From positions 186,001 to 250,000 of the forward strand of contig JBBDWR010000013.1 of the NCBI GenBank assembly GCA_040902745.1: 64,000 bases of DNA, read 5' to 3'. The notes under the pieces are model-generated. The model was not told the origin of the DNA and ran no database searches. It saw only the letters and a list, made by a program, of their open reading frames with translations. Shown here piece after piece: positions 1 through 7,796 of this stretch; positions within the stretch are counted from its first letter, which is position 1, and every line of letters begins with the position of its first letter. Made by a program: the position numbers and the translations under genes. Origin of the DNA: JBBDWR01 sp040902745 (GTDB lineage Bacteria; Actinomycetota; UBA4738; HRBIN12).

Positions 1-567
1 GGCGTCCCCGACGATCCGTCGCCGCGCACGCTCGCCGATCTTCTCCCTCTCGTCGACGAGTTGACGCCCGAGCACGTCGCCGATGTCGCGTGGGCGCACG
101 GGGCCGGGTTCCGGGTGCTGCTCGCGCCCGAGGCCGATGTCGCCTTGCGCGTCGAGCCCCGCGAACTCCGTGGCGTAGGCTGGGCGGCGGCCCACACGTC
201 GGACGTCGTGCTCCTGCACTTGCCCCGCGAGTTCGGTGAGGTGGCTCGAGCCGCGTTGGAGCAAGCGGATCGGGTGCTGCTCGTCGTGGCGCTCGATGTG
301 TTGTCGTTCCGGGCGGGGGTCCGGTCGATCCGCGTACTGGACGAACTCGGGTTCCATGGACGGTGCGACGTGGTCGTCAACCGGGCGCGGCGGAGTGATC
401 TGACGCCCGCCGACGTCGAGCGTGCCTTCGGCTGCGCACCTCTCGCCGTGATCCCGGCCGATCCGGCCGTGGGTCCGGCGCAGGACCGGGGCCGGTTGTT
501 GCCGGCGAGGACTCGCGCCGTCCGCGCGATCGATGGGCTCGCCGCCGACTTGCTGGAGTCTCCCTGA
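1..567 (+). CDS. ssd: CpaE/Ssd-like pilus-locus ATPase homologue, 5' truncated by window edge
   Basis: The frame is open from base 1, so the start lies outside the window; about 188 residues remain. Sequence and position match the C-terminal part of the actinobacterial CpaE-like proteins (Rv3660c/Ssd, MinD/ParA-related) that sit just upstream of tadA and are thought to place or regulate the Tad machinery. Visible are the hydrophobic strand ending VVLLHLPREF, the strand VLLVVALDVLSFRAG and the VVNRARRSD segment typical of the degenerate second half of the MinD fold. Family members normally lead straight into tadA; here 6.4 kb of other DNA separates them. Confidence 0.75.
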   Translation, partial: GVPDDPSPRTLADLLPLVDELTPEHVADVAWAHGAGFRVLLAPEADVALRVEPRELRGVGWAAAHTSDVVLLHLPREFGEVARAALEQADRVLLVVALDVLSFRAGVRSIRVLDELGFHGRCDVVVNRARRSDLTPADVERAFGCAPLAVIPADPAVGPAQDRGRLLPARTRAVRAIDGLAADLLESP

Positions 568-684
568 GCGCATCGCCGGTCGGTCCGAACCCGCCGCAGC
601 GGCATGTCTACGTGTGAGGCGTTGGGGCGGAGGGGCCGTGGGGCCTCAGTCGAAGGTCCGATGCGGGACGTCCCCCGAGCGGGG

Positions 685-690
685 TAGCCT
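685..690 (+). promoter_or_regulatory. -10 box of first GH26-like gene, leaderless
   Basis: TAGCCT lies 6 nt before the ATG at 697. No Shine-Dalgarno sequence is present, so transcription would start on or next to the ATG, giving a leaderless mRNA. No clear -35 was seen. Confidence 0.45.
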
Positions 691-696
691 CCCTGC

Positions 697-1719
697 ATGT
701 CCAGACGACCCCTGCTTCTTTTCGTGTGCGCGTGTTTGCTCGTTCCGGCTGGTCTCCTCGCCTCGGGGTCCGCCGGCGCCGGGGTGCTGGATCCGTCGCC
801 CGTGATGTTCGGCACGGTCGGCAACCGGCCCGGTCTGCCCTCGATCCGGGCGACCGTCGAGCAGGCGGAGGACCAGCTGAATCGCCCGATGGCAGCGGTC
901 CGCATCTACGACTTCTGGAACACGACGTTCCCACAGAATCACCACCGCTGGCTGCGCAACACCGGGCACACGATCTACCTCTCGGTGAAATCGGAGCTTG
1001 AGAACGGAACGGACATCCCGTGGGCGGACGTCGCCGATGCGCCTAAGGGTTCGCCGATCCACGACAACATCGTCCGGTGGGCGCGCAAGCTGCGCGACTT
1101 CGGCGATCCGATCCACTTCACCTTCAACCACGAGCCCGAGACGGGTCACAACACGCATCGGGGTACGCCAAGGGACTACCGCGAGGCCTGGCGTCGGATC
1201 GTCAAGGTCTTCCGCAAGAAGGGCGCCGACGACAACGTCACGTTCACCTGGATCATGACCGACCACGCGTTCCGTGTCGGTGAGAACGACCGCCGCTACG
1301 CGCCCAACTGGTGGCCCGGCGAGGACTACGTCGAGGAGATGGGCGCCGACGTCTACAACTGGTTCGAATGCCGTCCGGAGCAGGACATCCCATGGCGCAC
1401 GCCGGCCTATCTGATGGAGGGCTACCGGCAGTTCGGCGCACAGTACCCGGGCATCCCGATGTCGCTGCCCGAGTGGGCCACCGTCGAGGACCCCGATCAA
1501 CCCGGTCGCAAGGCCGAGTTCATCGGCCAGATGCAGAACCTGTTGCAGGAACCGGAGTGGAGCCAGATGAAGTCGGTGCTGTATTTCAACCGGCCGGGAA
1601 CCGCGTATCCGACGTGCAACTGGGCGTTCGACTCCAGCGAGAGCTCGCGCGCCGCGCTCGAGACGATGGGCGCCGACCCCTGGTACCAGCGATCGGAGAG
1701 CATCAACTATCCGGCCTGA
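697..1719 (+). CDS. Secreted GH26-like glycoside hydrolase (copy 1)
   Basis: The 340-residue product starts with a signal peptide (hydrophobic stretch about 5-28, ASGSAGA). The rest resembles GH26 enzymes (beta-mannanase/related, retaining TIM barrel): HFTFNHEPE offers the acid/base Glu146 after His145, and SLPEWATVED offers Glu259 as nucleophile. It would act outside the cell on a beta-linked polysaccharide; the substrate cannot be told. A paralogue follows 53 bp downstream, at least three quarters identical by eye. GH26 is assigned from these motifs only; another clan-A family is possible. Confidence 0.7.
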   Translation: MSRRPLLLFVCACLLVPAGLLASGSAGAGVLDPSPVMFGTVGNRPGLPSIRATVEQAEDQLNRPMAAVRIYDFWNTTFPQNHHRWLRNTGHTIYLSVKSELENGTDIPWADVADAPKGSPIHDNIVRWARKLRDFGDPIHFTFNHEPETGHNTHRGTPRDYREAWRRIVKVFRKKGADDNVTFTWIMTDHAFRVGENDRRYAPNWWPGEDYVEEMGADVYNWFECRPEQDIPWRTPAYLMEGYRQFGAQYPGIPMSLPEWATVEDPDQPGRKAEFIGQMQNLLQEPEWSQMKSVLYFNRPGTAYPTCNWAFDSSESSRAALETMGADPWYQRSESINYPA

Positions 1720-1760
1720 TCGGCCGGAGGAGACAGGGGTGCGCTCGCGCCCACAGAGAG

Positions 1761-1766
1761 TAGGGT
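1761..1766 (+). promoter_or_regulatory. -10 box of second GH26-like gene, leaderless
   Basis: TAGGGT ends 6 nt before the ATG at 1773, the same arrangement as upstream of the first copy. No ribosome binding site is visible. Confidence 0.4.
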
Positions 1767-1772
1767 TGGTCG

Positions 1773-2792
1773 ATGCTGCGTAAGGCTCCCCCCATCGTCC
1801 TCGCGATCGCTTTGGTCGCCGCGGGCGTCCTGATCGCGGAGCCCGGCGCGAGCGCCGGCCCCGCCCCGTCACCGGTGATGTTCGGCACGATCGGCAGACG
1901 TCCCGGCATCGCCTCGATCCAGGCCGGCGTGCTGGAGGTCGAGGATCAGCTCAATCGGCCGATGGCCGCGATACGCATCTACGACTTCTGGAACACCAAG
2001 TTCCCGCAGGGGCACCACCGGTGGTTGCGTGACAGTGGCCACACGATCTACCTGTCGGTGAAGTCCCAGCTGGAGAACGGAACGGGGATCCCGTGGCGTC
2101 AGGTCGCCGACGCTCCGAAGGGCTCGGCGATCTACCAGAACATCGTCCGCTGGGCCGTCAAGCTGCGCGACTTCGGCGATCCGATCCACTTCACCTTCAA
2201 CCACGAGCCGGAGACGGGTCACAACGACCATCGTGGGAACGCGAGGGACTACAAGGACGCCTGGCGCCGTGTGGTCGACATCTTCCGCAAGCGCGGTGCC
2301 GACGACAACGTGACGTTCACCTGGATCTTGACCGACCACGCGTTCCGTGTTCCTTCCACCGACCGGCGCTACGCCCCGAAGTGGTGGCCCGGCAAGAACT
2401 ACGTCGAGGAGATGGGCGCAGACGTCTACAACTGGTTCGAGTGCCGGCCGGGCGAGGTGCACCCCTGGCGCACGCCGGAGTTCGTGACGAACGGGTTCCG
2501 CCTGTTCGGCGCCCAGTATCCCGACATCCCGATGTCGCTTCCCGAGTGGGCGACCGTCGAGGACCCCGACCAGCCCGGCCGCAAGGCCGAGTACATCGAG
2601 CAGATGCACGCGATGCTGCAGCAACCCGAGTGGGACCAGATCACCTCCGTGATGTACTTCCACCGGAAGGGGACCGCCTACCCCACATGCGACTGGTCCT
2701 ACGACACGAGCGAAAGTTCGCGCGCTGCCCTCGAGGCGATGGGTGCCGATCCTTGGTACCAGCGCTCGGAGAGCATCAACTACCCGGGCTGA
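1773..2792 (+). CDS. Secreted GH26-like glycoside hydrolase (copy 2)
   Basis: A 339-residue paralogue of the preceding gene with its own signal peptide (residues about 5-28) and both putative catalytic motifs intact (FNHEPE and LPEWATVED). Divergence is spread evenly, so this is an old tandem duplication rather than an assembly repeat. It probably has its own leaderless promoter. The last 16 bases of the gene, including the stop, occur again at 6732-6747 just upstream of cpaF, a possible scar of a third copy or of a rearrangement. Confidence 0.7.
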   Translation: MLRKAPPIVLAIALVAAGVLIAEPGASAGPAPSPVMFGTIGRRPGIASIQAGVLEVEDQLNRPMAAIRIYDFWNTKFPQGHHRWLRDSGHTIYLSVKSQLENGTGIPWRQVADAPKGSAIYQNIVRWAVKLRDFGDPIHFTFNHEPETGHNDHRGNARDYKDAWRRVVDIFRKRGADDNVTFTWILTDHAFRVPSTDRRYAPKWWPGKNYVEEMGADVYNWFECRPGEVHPWRTPEFVTNGFRLFGAQYPDIPMSLPEWATVEDPDQPGRKAEYIEQMHAMLQQPEWDQITSVMYFHRKGTAYPTCDWSYDTSESSRAALEAMGADPWYQRSESINYPG

Positions 2793-2798
2793 ACAGCA

Positions 2799-3839
2799 TC
2801 AGCACGATGTCTCGTGCGGCAGCGCAGGCTCGAACGATGTGAGCGCCTCGTCGTCACCGCCGAGTGGGGCTGTGTAGCGAAACACCCTCGCATCGAAAAG
2901 ACCGACGCTGGTGAGCGGGATCTCGTTGTTGAAAGCTTTGATGGCGTCCAGTGCGACCCTCGTCGGCACGATCTGACAGCTCACACCTCGCAACAGCTCG
3001 TCGGCCGGGTCGGGGAGATCGGTCCGGCGCGGGTTGCCGTTCATCCGGATCGCGATCCGTGCCGGAACGAACTCCCGGGGTTCGGGTTGCGCGAACGCCG
3101 ACTGCGACAGCCTCGTGGGATCGGTGAGCAACGCAACCAGTTCGTCGAGTGATTCCGCTTGGAGACCGGAAGGGACCACCGTCGCGGCGAATCGGGACGG
3201 GATCGACACGAGATGCGCCGTCCGTCCATCGTGGGTGAGCTGGATCCGGAGGCTCGAGCTGCTGTGGCGGTCCTGCTTGGCGTCGAAGGTGGTGTCGCGC
3301 GCGAACAGTCCGCTCGACTCCACCTCCGACAAGAGGGACTCCACCCCCTCCGCTGTCAGGCGCTGCTCCGAGTAGTCTGCCTCGCCCAGGGTGCCGGGCA
3401 GTCTGCGCAGGAGCAAGCGTCCGTCTGCGTAGACATACATCGAGGTGCCGTGATCGCCGAGCGAGCCTCCGATCCCTTCGAGGCTGAGAACGAGTTCTCC
3501 CACCACCGGCTGACTCGCCGTCGCGCCCGGCGGCGGCAGGTCGATGTAGTCCTCCCCTTGGTCGGCGGCTTCGGGCGTGGGCTGTCCAACTGGCGAGGGT
3601 TGGACCGGGGTCGGGGCCGGCGGATCGCTCGGCGTCGTGGTCGGACCCAGGAACGCGCGGACGACCAGTAGGACGGCCGCGATCGTGACCAGGGCCGCGA
3701 CCACGAGCGCGCCGATCCTGCGACCGGGGGACGGTGTCTCGGGTGCAGGGATCCTTGGACCGATCAGATCGGCTCGGGCCATCACGTCGGGAACCTCGAG
3801 CGTGTCGAGGGAACGGAATCGGTCGCGAAGGTCGGTCAT
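2799..3839 (-). CDS. Membrane-anchored regulator or anti-sigma-like protein of the ECF pair
   Basis: 346 residues starting at the ATG at 3839, which overlaps the stop of the sigma gene (ATGA), so the two are translationally coupled. Residues 1-25 are cytoplasmic, a single membrane helix follows (IGALVVAALVTIAAVLLVV, about 28-48), then a Pro-rich linker (about 52-75) and a roughly 260-residue outer domain. No zinc anti-sigma HxxxCxxC motif is present in the short N-terminal tail, so the anti-sigma role is inferred from context only. The outer domain was not recognised. Confidence 0.6.
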   Translation of the reverse strand: MTDLRDRFRSLDTLEVPDVMARADLIGPRIPAPETPSPGRRIGALVVAALVTIAAVLLVVRAFLGPTTTPSDPPAPTPVQPSPVGQPTPEAADQGEDYIDLPPPGATASQPVVGELVLSLEGIGGSLGDHGTSMYVYADGRLLLRRLPGTLGEADYSEQRLTAEGVESLLSEVESSGLFARDTTFDAKQDRHSSSSLRIQLTHDGRTAHLVSIPSRFAATVVPSGLQAESLDELVALLTDPTRLSQSAFAQPEPREFVPARIAIRMNGNPRRTDLPDPADELLRGVSCQIVPTRVALDAIKAFNNEIPLTSVGLFDARVFRYTAPLGGDDEALTSFEPALPHETSC

Positions 3840-4318
3840 CGGGTCTCCTCGAGGAGGGCTCGAAGGCGCCGGCGGGCCTGACTCACGTGCACGCGAACCG
3901 TCGCCGGGCTGCACCCGAGGATCCGAGCGACATCGCGTGCCGGCATGTCGGCGTACAGATGCAACACGGCCGACGCCCGTTGATTCGGGCTGAGCGTCCG
4001 AAGCGCGCGAACGAGATCCGCAACCGGCTCGGGCATGGAGGTCGTCGGTTCCGGACCGGACTGGGCGGAGGTGCGGCGGCGCTCCTTCAGCTCACCCGAG
4101 GCGATCCGGAACGCGGTTCGCCAGATCCAGCGGTCGGGGGCCTCGACCGCCGCGCCCCGTCCCAGTGCTTGCGCGAACGCCTCGGCCATCGCGTCGCTAG
4201 CAAGCTCCGGGTCACCGCCGAACGCGACGAGCGAGCGCCAGAGCTTGGCTCCTTGCTCTCGCCACACGCGTTCCACGGCATCGCGTGGCTCGACCACGAG
4301 GACATCATGGACCCCCAC
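3836..4318 (-). CDS. ECF-family RNA polymerase sigma factor
   Basis: About 160 residues. Region 2 is visible as the DAMAEAFAQALGRG...DRWIWRTAFRIASGELKERRR segment and region 4 as LSPNQRASAVLHLYADMPARDVARILGCSPATVRVHVSQARRRLR, a typical sigma-70 region 4 helix-turn-helix. The start is uncertain: GTG at 4318 or GTG at 4297, both in frame; the open frame extends to 4402 without family similarity. It is cotranscribed with the membrane protein downstream. Target promoters are unknown. Confidence 0.75.
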   Translation of the reverse strand: MGVHDVLVVEPRDAVERVWREQGAKLWRSLVAFGGDPELASDAMAEAFAQALGRGAAVEAPDRWIWRTAFRIASGELKERRRTSAQSGPEPTTSMPEPVADLVRALRTLSPNQRASAVLHLYADMPARDVARILGCSPATVRVHVSQARRRLRALLEETR

Positions 4319-4387
4319 ACCCTTCAGGACCGATCTAGGGCCGAACCGTGTAGGGAGGGCATCGAGTTCGCGTGTTGGCTCTCCACG

Positions 4388-4700
4388 AATCCCCCGCAGC
4401 AAGGAGCGAATCGGTCACTTTGGTGATTGTCCGGTGCGTGAGTGTGTCGCTATCGTTCTCGCTGCTCTTGCTCGAACGCGTCGACGCTGCCCAGCTCGAG
4501 CGCCGAGCGACGCATGGCGGTGCGCGAACAGGCCCTCGCGATCCTTCGGGGCGCCGGGCACATCCTCCCGCAGCGCGAACTGACGCGGGTCGTCAACGAA
4601 GTCTCAGACCAAGTCGTCGGGTTCGGTCCGATCGAGTCGCTGCTTCGCGACCCGGACGTGACCGAGGTCGCGGTGAACGGGCCAGATGGCCTCGGCTTCA
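4388..4700 (+). pseudogene. Decayed duplicate of the cpaF 5' end and its upstream region
   Basis: This stretch repeats 6781-7243. The shared parts are the upstream block AATCGGTCACTYTGGTGATT and the coding block for AERRMAVREQALAILRGAGH through RDPDVTEV, nearly identical at DNA level. Relative to the real gene it lacks the RBS/start segment and a 9-bp stretch, and it diverges after about 4675, so it cannot make CpaF. Together with the true gene it forms direct repeats around a 2.1-kb segment, as if by duplication during an insertion event. Confidence 0.8.
4415..4426. promoter_or_regulatory. Possible operator, copy upstream of the cpaF duplicate
   Basis: Inverted repeat TCAC-TTTG-GTGA inside the conserved block upstream of the cpaF fragment. 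The matching site upstream of the real cpaF is at 6809-6820. Confidence 0.3.
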
Positions 4701-4841
4701 TCCCTCGTCAAAGAAGCGACCAAGCTCATCACGGCGGCTGCCTGCGCCCCCAGCCCGGCGGGTCCGTCCATCTCTGAGGTCGTCGGGTGGCTACTCCGAC
4801 AGCCCGGTGGCTTCCTGGGGTCCGATCAGGGGTCTGGCTAG
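4686..4841 (+). CDS. Small open frame, possibly a gene fragment
   Basis: 51 codons, ATG start, beginning where the cpaF duplicate loses similarity. It could be the tail of a gene joined here at the rearrangement. No family was recognised, no RBS is visible, and it runs into the 3' end of the convergent gene at 4838. Low support. Confidence 0.2.
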   Translation: MASASSLVKEATKLITAAACAPSPAGPSISEVVGWLLRQPGGFLGSDQGSG

Positions 4842-5110
4842 GCGTCGTACTGGCCGCCGACCTCAGCCGCCTGGGGTGTACCTTTGACCCCGCCTTCTTG
4901 AAAGATCGCCGGGACCTCCGGGTCGGAAACGAAGTTCTGCCAGCCCTCCGCATCCCAGTCGAAGAGAACCCAAACCCGGTCCTCCTCATTGGGATCGCGA
5001 AAGACGGTCGAACCCTTGGACCCATGCTGCTTCCGCTTCTCAGCGCCTTTGGTTGAGAAGATCTTCACGAAACGGTCGAAATCCTCGACCTTCGACGTTG
5101 CCAGGATCAT
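4838..5110 (-). CDS. Small ferredoxin-fold protein, antibiotic biosynthesis monooxygenase-like
   Basis: 90 residues. The layout (MILATSKVEDFDRFVKIFST, then a basic segment, a VWVLFDWDAEGWQNFVSDPEV strand-helix and a C-terminal GGVKG turn) resembles the dimeric alpha/beta barrel (ABM/stress-response) superfamily. No catalytic residue can be assigned. A GGGGAAGAGAG purine run lies directly before the ATG at 5110. It lies between the cpaF duplicate and the nitronate monooxygenase gene. Confidence 0.6.
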   Translation of the reverse strand: MILATSKVEDFDRFVKIFSTKGAEKRKQHGSKGSTVFRDPNEEDRVWVLFDWDAEGWQNFVSDPEVPAIFQEGGVKGTPQAAEVGGQYDA

Positions 5111-5387
5111 CTCTCTTCCCCCTTAGGCAAGTGTCGTCGCGCTCCTCCGACATCCCCCGCGCATCGTCGCCGACAAGATGCCAGGGCGCAACCCGGCGGC
5201 TTTCCTCTGAATCAAGCCCGAGCATCACGTCTTCCGCCTGAAGCGGTCCCCGGCGAGCAGGCATGACCGAGGCCATGCTGAAGAGCCCGGTGCGCGACCC
5301 GGTAATCGAGCGGGCGAACTCGGTTGACTGCCTGCGGGGAAGGAAGGTGCGGGGGCGGAAAGTGGTACGGCCCAGGTTGCCTTCAGA

Positions 5388-5393
5388 TAGCCT
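5388..5393 (+). promoter_or_regulatory. -10 box of nitronate monooxygenase gene
   Basis: TAGCCT ends 6 nt before the ATG at 5400, again the leaderless pattern; no RBS is present. Confidence 0.4.
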
Positions 5394-5399
5394 CGACGA

Positions 5400-6344
5400 A
5401 TGAACGTCCTCGGGACGGAGGTGCCGATCATGCAGGCACCCATCTGCCGGGTAGGCGGGGTCGACCTTGTCCTAGCGGTCGCGAGCGGCGGCGGCCTGGG
5501 AACTCTCAGCGGAACCTACCTGGCGTCAGGGGAGCTTCGTCAGCAGATTCAGACGATCCACCGTCGCACCGACGCAGCCTTCTGTGTGAACCTCATCCTC
5601 GACTTCGACCAGGGGGAGCGGGTCGAGGTCGTTGCCGAAGAAGGGGTGCCCTGGCTGTCGCTGTCGTGGGGCATCGACGAGGCGCTGATCAGGCGGGCCC
5701 AGGCGGCGGGAACGCAGGTCCTGGTCCAGGTGCCATCCATCTCCGATGCGAGAGCCGCCGTCGAGGCAGGCGCCGACGCACTGGTCGTGCAGGGGGTCGA
5801 GGCAGGAGGCCACGTGCAGAGTTCCGTTGAGTTGCTCCCTCTCCTCAACCAACTCCGGACCGCGTCGGTCCCGCTCGTTGCCGCAGGAGGGATCGCTGAC
5901 CTAGCGGCGGCTTCCGAGGCCTTCGCTGCCGGTGCAGTTGCGGTGGCGATGGGAACGAGGTTCGTGGCCAGCGACGAGAGCCTCGCCCATCCTCTCTATC
6001 GGAGGCGACTGATCGACGCGAGCGGCGCCGACACCGTCTTGACCGACCTGTTCGATTCTGGTTCACCTCCTTGGAAGGCTCCGCACCGGGTCATCCGCAA
6101 TCACGTCTTCGACGCGTGGGAGGCTGCGGGACGACCTCCGAACGGACATCGACCCGAGGAGGACGTGCCGGTCGCCACCGCTGCATTTGGATCGGTGCCT
6201 CGGTACGCCGTGATCCCGCCGGTCGTCGGTATGCATGGCGACGTGGAAGCGATGGCGATGTATGCGGGCAAGGGCGTAGGGACCGTCGCGTCGATTGAGC
6301 CTGCGGCCGTGATCGTTGACCGGTTTGCGGCAGCGACGGCGTAG
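5400..6344 (+). CDS. Nitronate monooxygenase / FabK-like FMN enzyme
   Basis: 314 residues with the FMN-binding TIM barrel of the 2-nitropropane dioxygenase family. PIMQAPI at the N-terminus, the GGGLGTLSG loop, the VVQGVEAGGH phosphate/active-site loop with its conserved His, and PLVAAGGIAD...GTRFVAS near the C-terminal end of the barrel are all present. Known members oxidise alkyl nitronates or, in the FabK branch, reduce enoyl-ACP; the sequence alone does not separate these. It sits in the 2.1-kb segment bounded by the cpaF-derived direct repeats. Confidence 0.88.
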   Translation: MNVLGTEVPIMQAPICRVGGVDLVLAVASGGGLGTLSGTYLASGELRQQIQTIHRRTDAAFCVNLILDFDQGERVEVVAEEGVPWLSLSWGIDEALIRRAQAAGTQVLVQVPSISDARAAVEAGADALVVQGVEAGGHVQSSVELLPLLNQLRTASVPLVAAGGIADLAAASEAFAAGAVAVAMGTRFVASDESLAHPLYRRRLIDASGADTVLTDLFDSGSPPWKAPHRVIRNHVFDAWEAAGRPPNGHRPEEDVPVATAAFGSVPRYAVIPPVVGMHGDVEAMAMYAGKGVGTVASIEPAAVIVDRFAAATA

Positions 6345-6520
6345 CTGGCTCATCGCCGAGGTCCTCAAGTAGCATCCACCGCTCGGCACCCACGACTGGC
6401 CCGCCCAGCTGCGGATGGGGTCTTTAGAAATGGTGACTGAGGAGATCTTCGGGTCCCTCTCCCGCCCTGAGCTGGGAAACACCCGCCTACTGGAGCGGCG
6501 GACAGCTCGGGAGGCGCAAT

Positions 6521-6734
6521 CCGCCAGCGAGTTTCCCGGCTGATCTCCTTCAGCATGTCGATGTCCAGGGCCTGGTCGGCCACCAGCTTCCTCAGCCGGC
6601 CGTTCTCGCCCTCGAGCTGCCGCAGCCGCTTGGCGTCGTCGGGGCAGCTGGCCGTAACGCTTGCGCCACCGGTGGTAGGTCTGCTCCGAGATCTCCAAGT
6701 GTTTGAGCACCACGGCCAGGTCACACCACAACAA
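6521..6734 (-). pseudogene. IS3-family transposase OrfA remnant
   Basis: Two frames are needed to read it: the HTH part (LEISEQTYHRWRKRYG) in one and the coiled-coil part (GENGRLRKLVADQALDIDML) in the next, with a frameshift near 6643. OrfB and both IS ends are missing. It is dead and marks past IS activity immediately upstream of cpaF. Confidence 0.75.
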
Positions 6735-6808
6735 CTACCCGGGCTGATCCCAGCGCGACGTCGGCCCTACCACGCGCGTCAATCCCCCGCGCGCTGATCG
6801 AGAATCGG

Positions 6809-6820
6809 TCACTCTGGTGA
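6809..6820. promoter_or_regulatory. Possible operator upstream of cpaF
   Basis: Inverted repeat TCAC-TCTG-GTGA within a block conserved between cpaF and its decayed copy at 4415-4426. Conservation of the palindrome with a changed loop base suggests a protein site, but no regulator is known. Confidence 0.3.
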
Positions 6821-6973
6821 TTGTCCGCGAACCCTTCGCGGCGCTACCGTTCCGCTTGCGAACGGATCATGCGCTTGTTGTGCGACCGTCGCGATGGTGT
6901 CTCCCTCTCGCTTCCCGTGTGTGATGCAGATGCGGACGACCGCGGCCCGATGCGGCCGAGCGAGGAGGAAACC

Positions 6974-7335
6974 GTGGCGCAACGCGCGCTCATCGACGTG
7001 CGGCGGGACCTGCATGGCCTGCTGCTCGAACGCGTCGACGCTGCCCAGCTCGAGCGCCTCTCTCGCGCCGAGCGACGTATGGCGGTGCGCGAACAGGCCC
7101 TAGCGATCCTTCGGGGGGCCGGGCACATCCTTCCGCAGCGCGAACTGACGCGGGTCGTCAACGAAGTCTCAGACCAAGTCGTCGGGTTCGGTCCGATCGA
7201 GTCGCTGCTTCGCGACCCGGACGTGACCGAGGTCATGGTCAATGGACCCGACGATGTATACGTGGAGCGGAAGGGGCGGCTCGAGAGGGTGCCCGACGAG
7301 CTATTCGAGGGGGAGGAGCTCGTTTTGCACCTGAT
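6974..7335 (+). pseudogene. cpaF: cpaF/tadA part 1 of 3 (N-terminal domain), interrupted by element 1
   Basis: TadA/CpaF is the VirB11/GspE-type ATPase that powers Tad (Flp) pilus assembly. The start chosen is GTG 6974 because GAGGAGG lies 6-12 nt upstream. Codons 1-120 encode the N-terminal domain (LGAGHILPQRELTRVVNEVSD-like region, GFGPIESLLRDPDVTEVMVN). After LVLHL the casposon begins and the frame runs 26 codons into element DNA before a stop. Joining 7335 to 19088 and 19648 to 30023 gives one uninterrupted 421-codon gene. The interruptions are clean, with no decay of the host exons. Confidence 0.92.
7322..7335 (+). repeat. Left target-site duplication of element 1
   Basis: GTTTTGCACCTGAT occurs here and again at 19074-19087, immediately outside the two inverted repeats. 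Only one copy exists in the reconstructed cpaF. The length of 14 bp (15 if the ambiguous flanking C is counted) is what casposases produce. Confidence 0.93.
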
Positions 7336-7379
7336 GGGCTGGGGTGGCGGCGCGCCGGGCTGTTCGCGAACCCGGACGG
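7336..7379 (+). repeat. Left terminal inverted repeat of element 1
   Basis: 44 bp beginning GGGCTGGGGTGGCGG and containing the palindrome GGCGCGCC. Its reverse complement is at 19030-19073 with a single mismatch (C at the position matching A 19041). Confidence 0.95.
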
Positions 7380-7796
7380 AAGAGCTCGGCCCCTCACGGC
7401 GAGAGAACAATTGAAGGCAGGTTGGACTTTCCATTGGATGCACCACAACCAAGCGCCCCGTGAAGTTCTCGCGTACGAGGTTGGGGCGAGGATGTTGGCG
7501 AAGCCCGAACGATTCCTCGCGGCCCCTTCACCCGGTTCGAACGGTTCACGGGGAATCCGTTTAGCACACGGGGCCCCGTTCAGTGGGTGGTGGCCTGTAC
7601 CCGAGCACTCGGTTGTGGTGAACCGTCGAGTGCGTCGGGGCAGGGCGCGTGGTCAGCCCATCACGGAGACTCTACGTGCCCGCAGCCTGCGGCGACATCA
7701 TCAGAAAGGCCCTTTTCCGCCTCGCCCTCTCGGGGGACTCGCGTGGGGCCTTTGATTTTCGGCCGAGTTTTCCAGCGGGATCAGCGGATCGGACCA
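7380..7796. other. Non-coding left end of element 1
   Basis: About 420 bp without a convincing gene. A frame at 7411-7755 has no family features and a poor start. The only structure seen is the hairpin listed at 7705-7753. Confidence 0.5.
7705..7753 (-). terminator. Hairpin downstream of methyltransferase gene
   Basis: AAAGGCCC (7705-7712) pairs with GGGCCTTT (7746-7753) across a 33-nt loop, just past the stop of the leftward methyltransferase gene. Stem ends are A/T rich. It could terminate transcription toward the left end of the element. Confidence 0.4.

Noticed and set aside
646..1872. Long antisense frames opposite GH26-like genes, the capsid gene and the RepA-like gene
   Set aside because: They are codon-composition shadows of high-GC genes, without starts, RBSs or family motifs.
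6732..6747. Third GH26-like gene upstream of cpaF
   Set aside because: Only 16 bases match; a 16-mer repeat can arise by chance in a GC-rich window this size, so it is reported only as a possible scar.
7411..7755. Protein gene at the left end of the casposon
   Set aside because: No RBS, no family features, and the terminator-like hairpin lies inside it.
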